From Photobacterium sp. TY1-4 (GTDB taxonomy: Bacteria; Pseudomonadota; Gammaproteobacteria; Enterobacterales; Vibrionaceae), in NCBI RefSeq assembly GCF_025398175.1, contig NZ_CP099734.1, positions 558,001 through 622,000 on the forward strand: a DNA stretch of 64,000 nucleotides, in the 5' to 3' direction. Position 1 is the stretch's first letter. Every line of letters begins with the position of its first letter. The position numbers and the translations under genes were made by a program. Positions 8,832 through 17,060 of the stretch are shown piece by piece. The notes below the pieces were generated by a model. It did not search any database. It was not told where the DNA came from and saw only the letters and a program-made list of their open reading frames with translations.

Positions 8832-9365
8832 ATGAGTTCAAGTAACCAAGACTATGTTGTTGTCGGTAAACTGGGTGCCTCCTACGGTATCAAGGGTTGG
8901 CTCAAAGTTTTTTCCTACACAGAACAAGCTGAAAGCATTTTTGACTATCAGCCGTGGCTTGTAAAAGTCAAGGGTGAGTGGCAGGCGATCCATGTTGAGT
9001 CATGGAAACGCCATGGTCAGGGTCTGGTCGCGAAGTTAGAGGGCCTGGACGTTCGCGAGGACGCTCAGATGTTCACGAACTGTGAAGTGGCAATACAGGC
9101 CGATCAACTACCAGCGCTGTCAGATGAAGAATTCTACTGGCGCGAGTTGTATGGCATGACAGTGGTGACAACCGAAGGTTACGACCTGGGGAAAGTCACT
9201 GACATCCTGGAAACAGGGTCTAACGACGTCCTGGTAGTAAAGGCCAACCTGAAAGATGCTTTCGGACAAAAGGAACGTTTAATCCCGTTCCTCGATGAGC
9301 AGGTCATCAAGTCGATTGATCGCACTGCTCAGCGGATCGAAGTTGACTGGGATCCTGGATTTTAA
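8832..9365 (+). CDS. rimM: Ribosome maturation factor RimM
   Basis: RimM assists late 30S maturation, acting on the head region of 16S rRNA near S19. The 177-residue protein has the N-terminal RimM barrel ([16 protein letters not shown] at about 11-26) and a C-terminal PRC-barrel (about 100-170) with the characteristic YWRELYGM and [10 protein letters not shown] segments. It lies 25 nt after rpsP and 21 nt before trmD in the same operon. Its Shine-Dalgarno is weak, consistent with lower translation than its ribosomal-protein neighbours. Confidence 0.97.
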   Translation: MSSSNQDYVVVGKLGASYGIKGWLKVFSYTEQAESIFDYQPWLVKVKGEWQAIHVESWKRHGQGLVAKLEGLDVREDAQMFTNCEVAIQADQLPALSDEEFYWRELYGMTVVTTEGYDLGKVTDILETGSNDVLVVKANLKDAFGQKERLIPFLDEQVIKSIDRTAQRIEVDWDPGF

Positions 9366-9386
9366 TCCCCGGTAATAGGTGAACAA

Positions 9387-10133
9387 ATGAAGGTCGGCAT
9401 TATTAGCCTGTTTCCTGACATGTTTCACGCCATTACCAATTTTGGGGTGACAGGCCAGGCGGTAAAAAAAGGCCTTTTGTCGGTAGAAACGTGGAATCCC
9501 CGCGATTTTACCCATGACAAACACCGGACGGTCGATGATCGACCTTACGGCGGCGGACCGGGCATGTTGATGATGGTACAGCCTTTGCGCGATGCCATTC
9601 ATACGGCCAAGCAGTCTGTCGAAGGTCAGGCTAAAGTCATTTACCTTTCCCCTCAGGGCCGTAAGCTGGATCAAGCGGGTGTTGAGGAGCTGGCGCAGAA
9701 TGAGAATCTGATTCTGATCTGTGGTCGCTATGAAGGGGTGGATGAGCGCATTATCCAACAAGAGGTAGACGAAGAATGGTCTATCGGGGATTTTGTGCTG
9801 ACGGGCGGTGAATTGCCGGCCATGACGCTGGTTGACGCAGTGGTCCGGTTTGTTCCGGGCGTACTGGGGGACTTTGCGTCGGCAGAAGAAGATTCTTTTG
9901 CCAATGGTCTGCTGGATTGTCCGCATTATACGCGTCCTGAAGTGTTGGACGGGCAGGAAGTCCCTAAGGTCTTACTGTCAGGCAACCACAAGGACATTAG
10001 CCGCTGGCGGTTGAAACAATCGCTGGGCCGAACCTGGCTGAGAAGACCAGAGCTCCTGGAAAACCTAGCTCTGACTGACGATCAGGAATTCTTGCTGGCG
10101 GAATTTGTCCGCGAATACCAGGCAAGCAATTAA
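9387..10133 (+). CDS. trmD: tRNA (guanine-N1)-methyltransferase TrmD
   Basis: TrmD methylates G37 next to the anticodon of tRNAs reading CUN, CCN and CGG, using S-adenosylmethionine, and so prevents frameshifting. The 248-residue protein carries the SPOUT trefoil-knot motifs: YLSPQGR at about 86-92, [11 protein letters not shown] at about 112-122 and [14 protein letters not shown] at about 132-145. The ATG follows AGGTGAAC. It is the third gene of the operon, with rplS 36 nt downstream. Confidence 0.98.
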   Translation: MKVGIISLFPDMFHAITNFGVTGQAVKKGLLSVETWNPRDFTHDKHRTVDDRPYGGGPGMLMMVQPLRDAIHTAKQSVEGQAKVIYLSPQGRKLDQAGVEELAQNENLILICGRYEGVDERIIQQEVDEEWSIGDFVLTGGELPAMTLVDAVVRFVPGVLGDFASAEEDSFANGLLDCPHYTRPEVLDGQEVPKVLLSGNHKDISRWRLKQSLGRTWLRRPELLENLALTDDQEFLLAEFVREYQASN

Positions 10134-10169
10134 TTTTTTTAGTATCAGTTTATTCTAGGGTATATACCA

Positions 10170-10520
10170 ATGAGTAATATCATCAAAGCTCTTGAGCAAG
10201 AGCAAATGAAACAAGACCTGCCAACGTTCGCACCAGGTGACACTGTTGTTGTTCAGGTTAAGGTTAAAGAAGGTAACCGCGAGCGTCTACAGGCTTTCGA
10301 AGGCGTTGTAATCGCTAAGCGTAACCGTGGTCTACATTCTGCATTCACTGTTCGTAAGATCTCGAACGGTGAAGGTGTTGAGCGTGCGTTCCAAACTCAC
10401 TCTCCAATCGTTGACAGCATTACTGTTAAGCGTCGCGGTGCAGTACGTCGTGCCAAGCTGTACTACCTGCGTGAGCGTTCTGGTAAAGCGGCTCGTATCA
10501 AAGAGAAGCTTGCTAAGTAA
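10170..10520 (+). CDS. rplS: 50S ribosomal protein L19
   Basis: The 116-residue protein begins [12 protein letters not shown] and carries the L19 signature around [14 protein letters not shown] and [17 protein letters not shown]19 sits at the interface of the 30S and 50S subunits. It is the last gene of the rpsP operon. A strong terminator starts 24 nt after its stop codon. Confidence 0.98.
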   Translation: MSNIIKALEQEQMKQDLPTFAPGDTVVVQVKVKEGNRERLQAFEGVVIAKRNRGLHSAFTVRKISNGEGVERAFQTHSPIVDSITVKRRGAVRRAKLYYLRERSGKAARIKEKLAK

Positions 10521-10543
10521 TTCGTCGCGTAAGACGTTTAGAG

Positions 10544-10573
10544 AAAAGCCCGCCGATTCGGCGGGCTTTTTTT
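10544..10573 (+). terminator. Terminator of the rpsP-rplS operon
   Basis: An 11-bp perfect stem (AAAAGCCCGCC / GGCGGGCTTTT) with loop GATTC ends in a run of seven T's. Confidence 0.93.
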
Positions 10574-10976
10574 ATTTGCTGTTTTGTATCTGTCGTTTTT
10601 GATCTGCTGTTTTATATCCGTCTGATTGGCCTGACTGTTTTCCGTCACCCCTCCCCATGCCTGTCATCGCCGGCCATGGCAAGAAAGCTCCGAGATAATG
10701 TCATCTAGATACTGCTATCTGAATCATGTCGTTTGCTCAAGGAACCGTGCATTTTGTTCATTGGATGACGCGGGTGATCGGGCTGGCTTTCAAACAGGAA
10801 GCCGGGAGACTTGTGATTTCCTTAGGGATGGTTGAGCGCTCGGTGAGGTGTTTCGTCGCGTTTGCGTTCAGTCCTGAAGCTGTTGGGGAGCAAGGGTGTC
10901 GGACTGCGGTATCTCGTCTGTCGGGTCAGCCGGAAAATCGTGGGGCCGCCTTCATACGAAGATCATAAAGCCGGAA
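10574..10976. other. About 400 nt without a convincing gene
   Basis: This lies between the rplS terminator and the cstA terminator. The only open frame of note (10726-10968, 80 codons) has no clear ribosome-binding site, no recognisable domain and an unusual composition, so I do not call it. No strong hairpin or promoter was found. Confidence 0.5.
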
Positions 10977-11006
10977 TAAAAAGAAACCAGCCGTCGGGCT
11001 GGTTTC
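10977..11006 (-). terminator. Terminator of cstA
   Basis: On the minus strand a 10-bp perfect stem (GAAACCAGCC / GGCTGGTTTC) with a 4-nt loop runs into TTTTTATT. It lies 24 nt beyond the cstA stop codon. Confidence 0.88.
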
Positions 11007-11030
11007 TGTAGATTGCGGGACTGGTCGCGG

Positions 11031-12515
11031 TTAGGCGGTTTCCAGCTTGCCCTTGGTTTCTTCGTCATCGGCCAGGTCGGTTTCCCCTTTGCCTTTCGAG
11101 CGCTTGATGACGAACACGGTTGCCGCCAGGGCGCCGATGATGCCGGCGATGGTCGAGATGTTCATCGGCAAGCCGAAGCCCAACTGGCTGTTGTTCAGGA
11201 TGAAGCTGATACAGACCGTGGTCATGAAAATGGCCGGGATGGTGGCCACCCAGTGCAGCTTGTTATGGCGCAGCAGGTAAGCCGATGCAGTCCACAGCAT
11301 CATCACTGCAGTGGTCTGGTTAGCAAAGCCGAAGTAGCGCCAAATCACCCCGAAGTCGACCTGAGTCAGGATCCCGCCGATGACGAATAGCGGAACAGCC
11401 ATCAGCAGGCGGTTGCGCAGGGTTTTCTGCTCCAGGTTGAAGTACTCGGCCAGGATCAGGCGGCTTGAACGGAATGCAGTGTCGCCTGAAGTGATTGGCA
11501 GAATGACCACACCCAGGAAGGCGATGATGCCGCCAAAGACACCCAGTAGGCCGATCGATGAGCTGTAAACCACGTTACCCGGACCACCGTTCTTCACCGC
11601 TTCAGACAAACCTTCCACAGAGCCGAAGAAAGACAGCGCCAGGGCACACCAGATCAGGGCAATCACACCTTCACCAATCATGGCACCGTAGAAGACAAAG
11701 CGGCCGTTCTTCTCGTTTTCCATGCAGCGAGCCATCAGTGGCGACTGGGTGGCGTGGAAGCCGGAGATCGCACCACAGGCGATGGTGATGAACAGCGCAG
11801 GCCACAGCGGCAGATCGTTCGGGTTCATGTTGGTGAACATCTGGCTCATTTCATAGTCGCCCAGCAGTGTGTGCTCGCTGGAGAAACCAATCGCGGTGAT
11901 CAGGCCGACTGACATGAAGATCAGCAGGGCGCCGAACAGCGGGTAGAAACGGCCGATGATTTTATCCACCGGGACAATGGTCGCGATGATGTAATACGCG
12001 AAGATGATGCCGACCATCGTGGTCATCGACAGGCCAATGTCGGTTTGCTCGTTGACTAGGTTGGTGATCATCCCTGCCGGTGCGGAAACGAACACTACAC
12101 CGACCAGCAGTAACAGGACGATGGCGAAAATGTTCATGAAATGCTTGGCGCCATTGCCCAGGTAACGGCCGGAGATAGTCGGTACGGACGCACCGCCGTT
12201 ACGCACGGACAGCATACCGGAGAAGTAGTCGTGGACGGCACCGGCAAAGATACAACCCAGGACGATCCACAACATGGCTGCCGGGCCGTACAGGGCCCCC
12301 ATGATCGGGCCGAAGATCGGGCCGACTCCGGCGATGTTCAGCAGTTGTACCAGGTAGACTTTCTTGTTCGACATCGGTACATAGTCGACGCCGTCTTGTT
12401 TGCTGTAAGCCGGTGTCTGGCGGTTTTCGTTAATGCCGAACACTTTCTCGATAAATGCACCGTAGATGAAGTATCCACCTACCAGGGCTGCCACGCACAT
12501 CAGGAACCAGGTCAT
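11031..12515 (-). CDS. cstA: CstA-family carbon starvation protein / probable pyruvate transporter (short form)
   Basis: This 494-residue polytopic membrane protein belongs to the CstA/BtsT family of pyruvate (and peptide) transporters. Family signatures include LLNIAGVGPIFGPIMGALYGP, AGAVHDYFSGM, GAISGFHATQSP and LPITSGDTAFRSSRLI. It is some 200 residues shorter than E. coli CstA (701) or BtsT (716). Genes for a BtsS/BtsR pyruvate-sensing system lie just beyond it. Three exact BtsR-type operator repeats sit upstream, so the natural reading is a BtsSR-controlled pyruvate-H+ symporter in the inner membrane. The ATG at 12515 follows GGAAGAGAG. CstA and BtsT cannot be told apart firmly by name. 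Confidence 0.9.
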   Translation of the reverse strand: MTWFLMCVAALVGGYFIYGAFIEKVFGINENRQTPAYSKQDGVDYVPMSNKKVYLVQLLNIAGVGPIFGPIMGALYGPAAMLWIVLGCIFAGAVHDYFSGMLSVRNGGASVPTISGRYLGNGAKHFMNIFAIVLLLLVGVVFVSAPAGMITNLVNEQTDIGLSMTTMVGIIFAYYIIATIVPVDKIIGRFYPLFGALLIFMSVGLITAIGFSSEHTLLGDYEMSQMFTNMNPNDLPLWPALFITIACGAISGFHATQSPLMARCMENEKNGRFVFYGAMIGEGVIALIWCALALSFFGSVEGLSEAVKNGGPGNVVYSSSIGLLGVFGGIIAFLGVVILPITSGDTAFRSSRLILAEYFNLEQKTLRNRLLMAVPLFVIGGILTQVDFGVIWRYFGFANQTTAVMMLWTASAYLLRHNKLHWVATIPAIFMTTVCISFILNNSQLGFGLPMNISTIAGIIGALAATVFVIKRSKGKGETDLADDEETKGKLETA

Positions 12516-12547
12516 AGGGTTGTCTCTCTTCCGATTGGACTGGGGTT

Positions 12548-12648
12548 GTTTTGCGACCAGGGCCCTGACTGCTTCGGGCGGGGACTCGCAAAACTTCTTT
12601 GATTAGCTGCCATGCTAACGCGGGTCTGGAAAGATGCACGCGCTAATC
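12548..12648 (-). promoter_or_regulatory. Structured 5' leader of cstA (two long-range inverted repeats)
   Basis: Two perfect inverted repeats lie between the BtsR sites and the cstA start: GTTTTGCGA / TCGCAAAAC (12548-12556 with 12586-12594) and GATTAGC / GCTAATC (12601-12607 with 12642-12648). A smaller palindrome TTAGC-N6-GCTAA sits at 12603-12618. If transcribed they form two stem-loops ending 32 nt before the ATG. Their function is unknown. Confidence 0.45.
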
Positions 12649-12651
12649 TGC

Positions 12652-12699
12652 TGAGTGGTTGTATGGCGAGATGAGCGGTCGGTATGCAGCTTGAGTGGT
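12652..12699 (-). promoter_or_regulatory. BtsR operator array: three repeats at 20-bp spacing
   Basis: On the minus strand ACCACTCA, ACCGCTCA and ACCACTCA occupy 12692-12699, 12672-12679 and 12652-12659, exactly 20 bp apart. All match the ACC[G/A]CT[C/T]A direct-repeat motif known for E. coli BtsR (YehT) at btsT (yjiY). Near-matches follow at 12714, 12735 and 12745. The array is 137-184 nt upstream of the cstA start, and btsR itself lies about 0.6 kb away. Confidence 0.8.
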
Positions 12700-12826
12700 T
12701 TTGGCAGATACTGTCAGTGGACGGTATGCCAGGGTGAGCGGCGCTGAGCGATAGAAAGCGGATTCAGTCAGGATTCAGCCGGGCGGCTTATGGTAGTGGG
12801 GCAAATGGGTGAATGAGGAAAGCAAG

Positions 12827-13219
12827 GTGCTGAAATACATCTTTCAGATCAGTGTGGTGGTGCTGCTGTTGAGTGGCTGTTCGGCGCTGACCACGCAGGC
12901 GTCGCTGATGGCAGATGAAAATTGGTATCAGCTCGGTGTGAGCCAGGGGCAGCGGGGCGAGCAACCTGATGAGCAAGCCGGGTTGCAGAGCCGGGCACAG
13001 ACGGTGAACGCTGCGCTGGTGGTCGATTATCCGGCCTATCGCCGCGGCTATCAAAAAGGGTTGGCATCGTATTGCTCGTTGGAGCAGATGCGTCGGCTCG
13101 GGCTGGCGCGGCGGATGGACTGGGGCGCTTGTGAATTTCGTCGCCAGGACGGGCAGTTGTACCAGAACTTCTGGCAGCAGGGGTTTGATCGTAGCTTCCC
13201 CGGCGCGGACGGCTGGTAG
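12827..13219 (+). CDS. DUF2799 lipoprotein
   Basis: The protein has 130 residues. A lipoprotein signal peptide ends LLLSGC (about residue 19), followed by the short DUF2799 pattern: WYQLGVSQGQRG, then DYPAYRRGYQKGLASYC and WGACEFRR. The function of DUF2799 is unknown. GTG at 12827 is chosen because GAGGA lies 7 nt before it; the upstream in-frame GTG at 12809 would put charged residues before the signal peptide. It sits alone between the cstA promoter region and the convergent btsR. A second DUF2799 protein is encoded at 34667. Placement in the BtsSR/cstA cluster may be incidental. Confidence 0.75.
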   Translation: MLKYIFQISVVVLLLSGCSALTTQASLMADENWYQLGVSQGQRGEQPDEQAGLQSRAQTVNAALVVDYPAYRRGYQKGLASYCSLEQMRRLGLARRMDWGACEFRRQDGQLYQNFWQQGFDRSFPGADGW

Positions 13220-13253
13220 CTCCCGGCTGCTAAGCGCCCCGGGATTGTTCGGA

Positions 13254-13967
13254 TCAGCTCAGGCCGAAACGGTCTTTCAGCTCTTTAAGGTAGCGGCGGC
13301 TGACCGGCACCTGGTGGCCGTGCTGGGTGGTGATCTCGGCCAGGCCGTTGTCCAGCAGCTTGATCTCGCGGATCGCCTGCGGATGGATCAGGTACTGGCG
13401 ATGACAGCGGATCAGCGGCGTTTTTTCTTCCAGGACTTTCAGGGTCAACTGGGTGCTGACCCGGCTGTCTTTGGTGACCACATGCACGCCGGCCAAATCA
13501 CTGTAGGCGGTCTCGATCTCGGCCGGATCGAGCAGCAGGATCCGGTTGTGCCCGGAACAAGGGATCAGCTCCAGCATCTCGCTCATCAGCGGGGAATAGT
13601 CCGGGCTCAGGCATTCTTTCTTCAGCCGTTTGATGGTTTTCTCCAGCCGGCAGGTCTCGACCGGCTTGAGCAGATAGTCGAAGGCATTATCCTCGAAGGC
13701 TTTGAGCGCGTACTCATCATAGGCGGTGACAAAGATCACTTTCGGCATGGTGTCGGGATCCAGCATGCTGAGCATTTCGATGCCGGTGATCTGTGGCATC
13801 TGAATATCAAGAAAAATCGCGTCAGGTTTCAGGGCATTGATCTGTTTCAGCCCGTCAATGGCGTTACTGCACTCACCGATCACGTCCACTTCCCCGGTGT
13901 CTTGCAGTAAGTCGATCAGCTCTTCGCGGGCATATCGTTCGTCGTCAATGACAAGGGCCTTGATCAT
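13254..13967 (-). CDS. btsR: LytTR response regulator BtsR
   Basis: The 237-residue protein has a receiver domain (1-120) with acidic pocket Asp8/Asp9 and phospho-acceptor Asp54 (FLDIQMP), plus conserved Lys in YLLKPVE. A LytTR DNA-binding domain (about 135-237) ends PVSRRYLKELKDRFGL. It is highly similar in sequence to E. coli BtsR (YehT), which activates the pyruvate transporter gene btsT. Its start overlaps the btsS stop by 4 nt (ATGA), so the pair is translationally coupled. The presumed target array lies at 12652-12699 upstream of cstA. Confidence 0.93.
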   Translation of the reverse strand: MIKALVIDDERYAREELIDLLQDTGEVDVIGECSNAIDGLKQINALKPDAIFLDIQMPQITGIEMLSMLDPDTMPKVIFVTAYDEYALKAFEDNAFDYLLKPVETCRLEKTIKRLKKECLSPDYSPLMSEMLELIPCSGHNRILLLDPAEIETAYSDLAGVHVVTKDSRVSTQLTLKVLEEKTPLIRCHRQYLIHPQAIREIKLLDNGLAEITTQHGHQVPVSRRYLKELKDRFGLS

Positions 13968-15664
13968 AATACGGAGTCTCCTTGAACCGATGGCAGGGCA
14001 TCGGTCGGTAGTATCAGGGTGGCTCGGGTCCAGGTTTGGGGCTGATAGGTCATGGTGAGCCCGTACTGACGGCCGAACATGTTTCTCAGTCGTTTATCGA
14101 CTATTTTCATGCCCAGCCCGCTTTCTTCGCCAACCGGGGCATAGTTACCGGCATTGTCTTCGACTTCCAGGGTGATCCCTGCTTGACAGCGGTAACCGTT
14201 GATTGCAATTTTACCATTTTCCAGCAGGGACGAGGTGCCGTGCTTGATCGCATTTTCGACCAGCGGTTGTAGGGTAAAGGTCGGCAGCTTCAGGCTCAGC
14301 AGCGCCGGGTCGACGTTCACTGTCACGCTGAGTCGGTCGGAAAAACGCGCCAGCTCGATCTCCAGGTAGGCATTCACGTGCTGCAACTCTTCTTCCAGCG
14401 TGACCGTTTCAATGTTTTGCTTGAGATTACGGCGGAAAAACTGCGACAGATGCTGGATCAACTGGCGGGCTTTATCCGGATCGCGCCGAACCACGGAGTT
14501 AATGGTATTCAGGGCGTTAAACAGGAAATGCGGGTTCACCTGGGCCTGGAGGAGGCGTAGCTCGGCCTCGGTCAGCAACGCTTGCTGGCGGGCATAACGG
14601 CCGGTCAGGATCTGGTTCGACAGCAGCTTGGCAATTCCTTCGCCCAGCGTCAGGTTGACGGTCGAAAACAGTTTACGTTTCGGCTCGTAGAGCTTGATGG
14701 TGCCCAGTACTTCCTGATTACCGCCAACCAGCGGGATCACCAGTGCCGAACCGAGCTTACACTTCTCATGCAGCGAGCACTGGTAGGGAATATCGTAGCC
14801 GTCAGCATAAACCAGCTCACAGTTGTCGATAGCCCGCTTGGTGTAGCCGGAAGAAATCGGTGTGCCCGGCAGGTGGTGATCGTCGCCGATGCCGATGAAC
14901 GCCATAATTTTCTCCCGATCGGTGATCGCCACCGCGCCGACACCGGTTTCCTCGTAGACAATCTTGGCAATCTTCCGGGTACTTTCTTCATTGAAGCCCT
15001 GGCTCAGGATCCCGACCGAGCGCTGGGCAATTTTCAGCGCCCGGCTGGAAAATGCTGCAGAGTATTTCTCATAAATGGTTTTCCTGTCCTGAATAATGCT
15101 CATAAACATCGCAGCGCCAAGCGAGTTGGCAATCACCATCGGCAGGGCAATTGCACTGACCAGATGCAGGGCTTGATCAAACGGCTCAGCCACCATCAGG
15201 ATGATAAACATTTGCAGGATTTCCGCGACCAGGGTGATGGTGAACACGGTAAAGGGCCTGTAAATCTGATCCACCTGCCCGCGGCGAACAAAGTAGCTGT
15301 GCATCAGGCCGCCAATCAACCCTTCGACGGTAGTGGAAATCGCACAGGCCACATCGGTAAAGCCGCCCATGCTGTAGCGATGCAGCCCGCCGGTGAGACC
15401 GACGGCAAACCCGACCACAGGTCCGCCGAGCAGGCCGCCCATCACCGCGCCGATGGCTCGGGTATTGGCAATGGCATCTTCAATGTCGAGCCCGAAGTAT
15501 GTGCCTAAAATACAAAAGAGGGAAAACAGCACATAACACGAAAAGCGCTGGGACAGACGGCCGGAAACCGTGGTGAGCGGCATAAACAGCGGGGTTTTGC
15601 TGAGTAAGTAAGCGATTACCAGATAGACGCTGAGTTGCTGTAAGAGGGAAAAGATCAATTCCAT
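13964..15664 (-). CDS. btsS: Histidine kinase BtsS (LytS family), pyruvate sensor
   Basis: The 566-residue protein is the sensor partner of BtsR. The N-terminal 5TM-5TMR_LYT membrane domain (about 1-200) contains NTRAIGAVMGGLLGGPVVG and GLTGGLHRYSMGG, almost identical to E. coli BtsS (YehU). A GAF-like region (about 215-350) with ITDREKIMAFIGIGDDHHLPG follows. The His_kinase domain has NPHFLFNALNTI, with the phospho-acceptor His, and an ATPase domain with PLVENAIKHG. BtsS binds external pyruvate with high affinity in E. coli. ATG at 15664 is chosen; a longer frame from TTG 15730 would start upstream of the predicted promoter. Confidence 0.93.
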   Translation of the reverse strand: MELIFSLLQQLSVYLVIAYLLSKTPLFMPLTTVSGRLSQRFSCYVLFSLFCILGTYFGLDIEDAIANTRAIGAVMGGLLGGPVVGFAVGLTGGLHRYSMGGFTDVACAISTTVEGLIGGLMHSYFVRRGQVDQIYRPFTVFTITLVAEILQMFIILMVAEPFDQALHLVSAIALPMVIANSLGAAMFMSIIQDRKTIYEKYSAAFSSRALKIAQRSVGILSQGFNEESTRKIAKIVYEETGVGAVAITDREKIMAFIGIGDDHHLPGTPISSGYTKRAIDNCELVYADGYDIPYQCSLHEKCKLGSALVIPLVGGNQEVLGTIKLYEPKRKLFSTVNLTLGEGIAKLLSNQILTGRYARQQALLTEAELRLLQAQVNPHFLFNALNTINSVVRRDPDKARQLIQHLSQFFRRNLKQNIETVTLEEELQHVNAYLEIELARFSDRLSVTVNVDPALLSLKLPTFTLQPLVENAIKHGTSSLLENGKIAINGYRCQAGITLEVEDNAGNYAPVGEESGLGMKIVDKRLRNMFGRQYGLTMTYQPQTWTRATLILPTDALPSVQGDSVL

Positions 15665-15695
15665 CGCGGTTGGCCGTGCAGGTGTGGTGGGCGCT

Positions 15696-15724
15696 ATAGT
15701 AACTGGCTTACAGGTCAGTACCAA
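15696..15724 (-). promoter_or_regulatory. Predicted sigma-70 promoter of btsS-btsR
   Basis: On the minus strand TTGGTA (15719-15724) and TACTAT (15696-15701) are 17 nt apart. Transcription would start near 15690, leaving a leader of about 25 nt before the btsS ATG. Confidence 0.55.
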
Positions 15725-15735
15725 ACACAATTGAA

Positions 15736-15773
15736 TGTAAATATTTATTTACGATTGGCTGTTTTTGTTTACA
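15736..15773 (+). promoter_or_regulatory. TyrR boxes upstream of aroF-tyrA
   Basis: A strong box, TGTAAA-N6-TTTACG, occupies 15736-15753 (consensus TGTAAA-N6-TTTACA). A weak box with only the right half conserved (TTTACA) lies at 15756-15773, two nt further on. The pair is immediately upstream of the predicted aroF -35 element. Paired strong and weak boxes are the arrangement by which TyrR represses aroF-tyrA with tyrosine in E. coli. Confidence 0.72.
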
Positions 15774-15778
15774 CGCTC

Positions 15779-15808
15779 TTGTCACCAGTAGAACTCCCTT
15801 GCTATGGT
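15779..15808 (+). promoter_or_regulatory. Predicted aroF promoter
   Basis: TTGTCA (15779-15784) and TATGGT (15803-15808) are 18 nt apart, just downstream of the TyrR boxes. A 7-bp hairpin (AACAGGG / CCCTGTT, 15819-15835) lies in the leader. Confidence 0.5.
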
Positions 15809-15885
15809 GAAGTTATGGAACAGGGCTGCCCTGTTTAACGTCGTCCGATTATTACGTGTTTATATAGATTTACAGGGAAGCCGAG

Positions 15886-16959
15886 ATGCAAAGAGACCAG
15901 CTGAATAACATCCACATCCAAGATGAATCTGTCCTGATCACTCCGAAAGAATTAAAAGAAAAAATCCCGGTCAGTGAGCAGGCTTTACAGTTTATCCGTC
16001 AGTCCCGACAAACCATTGCCGATATTATTCACAAGCGGGATCACCGTTTGCTGGTGGTGTGCGGTCCGTGCTCGATCCATGATGTGGAAGCGGCCAAAAG
16101 CTACGCGATGAAGCTCAAGCAACTCTCTGAGGCGCTCAGCGACCAACTCTATATTGTGATGCGGGTGTACTTTGAAAAGCCGCGTACCACGGTGGGCTGG
16201 AAAGGGTTAATTAACGACCCGCACCTGGACGGTTCGTTTGAGGTGGAAGAAGGGCTGCATATTGCCCGCCAACTGCTGACTGACCTGGTCGAGATGGGGA
16301 TCCCGCTGGCGACCGAAGCACTGGATCCAATCAGTCCGCAGTACCTGGGCGATCTGTTCAGTTGGGCGGCAATTGGTGCCCGGACCACCGAATCGCAAAC
16401 CCACCGGGAAATGGCCAGTGGCCTGTCGATGCCGGTCGGATTCAAAAACGGGACTGACGGCAGCTTAGGCACAGCAATCAATGCGATGCAGGCTGCGGCA
16501 TCGGGTCACCGCTTTATGGGGATCAACCGGGAAGGGCAGGTGGCACTGCTCAATACCCAGGGTAATCCGGATGGCCATGTGATCCTGCGCGGCGGCAAGC
16601 AAACCAACTACGACTCTGTATCGGTGAACGAATGCGAAAACGAGATGATCGCGGCAGGTCTTTCACCGTCCTTGATGGTAGACTGTAGTCACGCCAACTC
16701 GAGAAAAGACTACCGCCGACAGCCGCTGGTGGCTGAGGATGTGATCCATCAGATCCGCGAAGGCAATACTTCGATTATCGGCCTGATGCTGGAAAGCCAC
16801 CTCAACGAAGGCAACCAGAGTGCTGATCTGCCTCGCGAGGAGATGGCCTACGGCGTGTCGATCACCGATGCCTGCATCAGCTGGGAAGCAACGGAATCCC
16901 TGTTACGCCATGCGCATCAGGAACTGATCCCCTTCCTGGCAGAGCGGAACGCGGTTTAA
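15886..16959 (+). CDS. aroF: 3-deoxy-7-phosphoheptulonate synthase (DAHP synthase, class I)
   Basis: The enzyme condenses phosphoenolpyruvate with erythrose-4-phosphate, the first step of the shikimate pathway. The 357-residue length is that of the E. coli AroF/AroG/AroH isozymes. Conserved blocks are [27 protein letters not shown] (PEP site), [12 protein letters not shown] and VDCSHANS (metal-binding Cys/His). It is named aroF, the tyrosine-sensitive form, because tyrA follows directly and TyrR boxes precede it. That assignment rests on context; inhibitor specificity was not deduced from residues. The ribosome-binding site is AGGGA. Confidence 0.92.
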   Translation: MQRDQLNNIHIQDESVLITPKELKEKIPVSEQALQFIRQSRQTIADIIHKRDHRLLVVCGPCSIHDVEAAKSYAMKLKQLSEALSDQLYIVMRVYFEKPRTTVGWKGLINDPHLDGSFEVEEGLHIARQLLTDLVEMGIPLATEALDPISPQYLGDLFSWAAIGARTTESQTHREMASGLSMPVGFKNGTDGSLGTAINAMQAAASGHRFMGINREGQVALLNTQGNPDGHVILRGGKQTNYDSVSVNECENEMIAAGLSPSLMVDCSHANSRKDYRRQPLVAEDVIHQIREGNTSIIGLMLESHLNEGNQSADLPREEMAYGVSITDACISWEATESLLRHAHQELIPFLAERNAV

Positions 16960-16969
16960 GGTGTTGGAC

Positions 16970-16993
16970 CCGCACCCGAAGACGGATGCGGGC
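16970..16993 (+). promoter_or_regulatory. Intercistronic hairpin between aroF and tyrA
   Basis: CCCGCA / TGCGGG with inner CCG / CGG forms a stem-loop in the 101-nt gap. No T-run follows, so it more likely affects mRNA stability or relative expression than termination. Confidence 0.4.
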
Positions 16994-17060
16994 CAAAACT
17001 GTGCTCGACTGGCAGGCAGCCGTTGCTGTTTTGGCTGAAAGAATTCGGATAAAAGAAATC

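Noticed and set aside
10726..10968. 80-codon frame between rplS and cstA
   Set aside because: No ribosome-binding site, no recognisable domain, and it sits between two terminators without a promoter.
13220..13253. CCCGG / CCGGG hairpin between the DUF2799 gene and btsR
   Set aside because: The stem is short and imperfect and has no T-run on either strand, so I do not call a terminator.
15665..15730. Longer btsS start at TTG 15730
   Set aside because: The start lies upstream of the predicted btsS promoter, and the extra 22 residues have no counterpart in E. coli BtsS.
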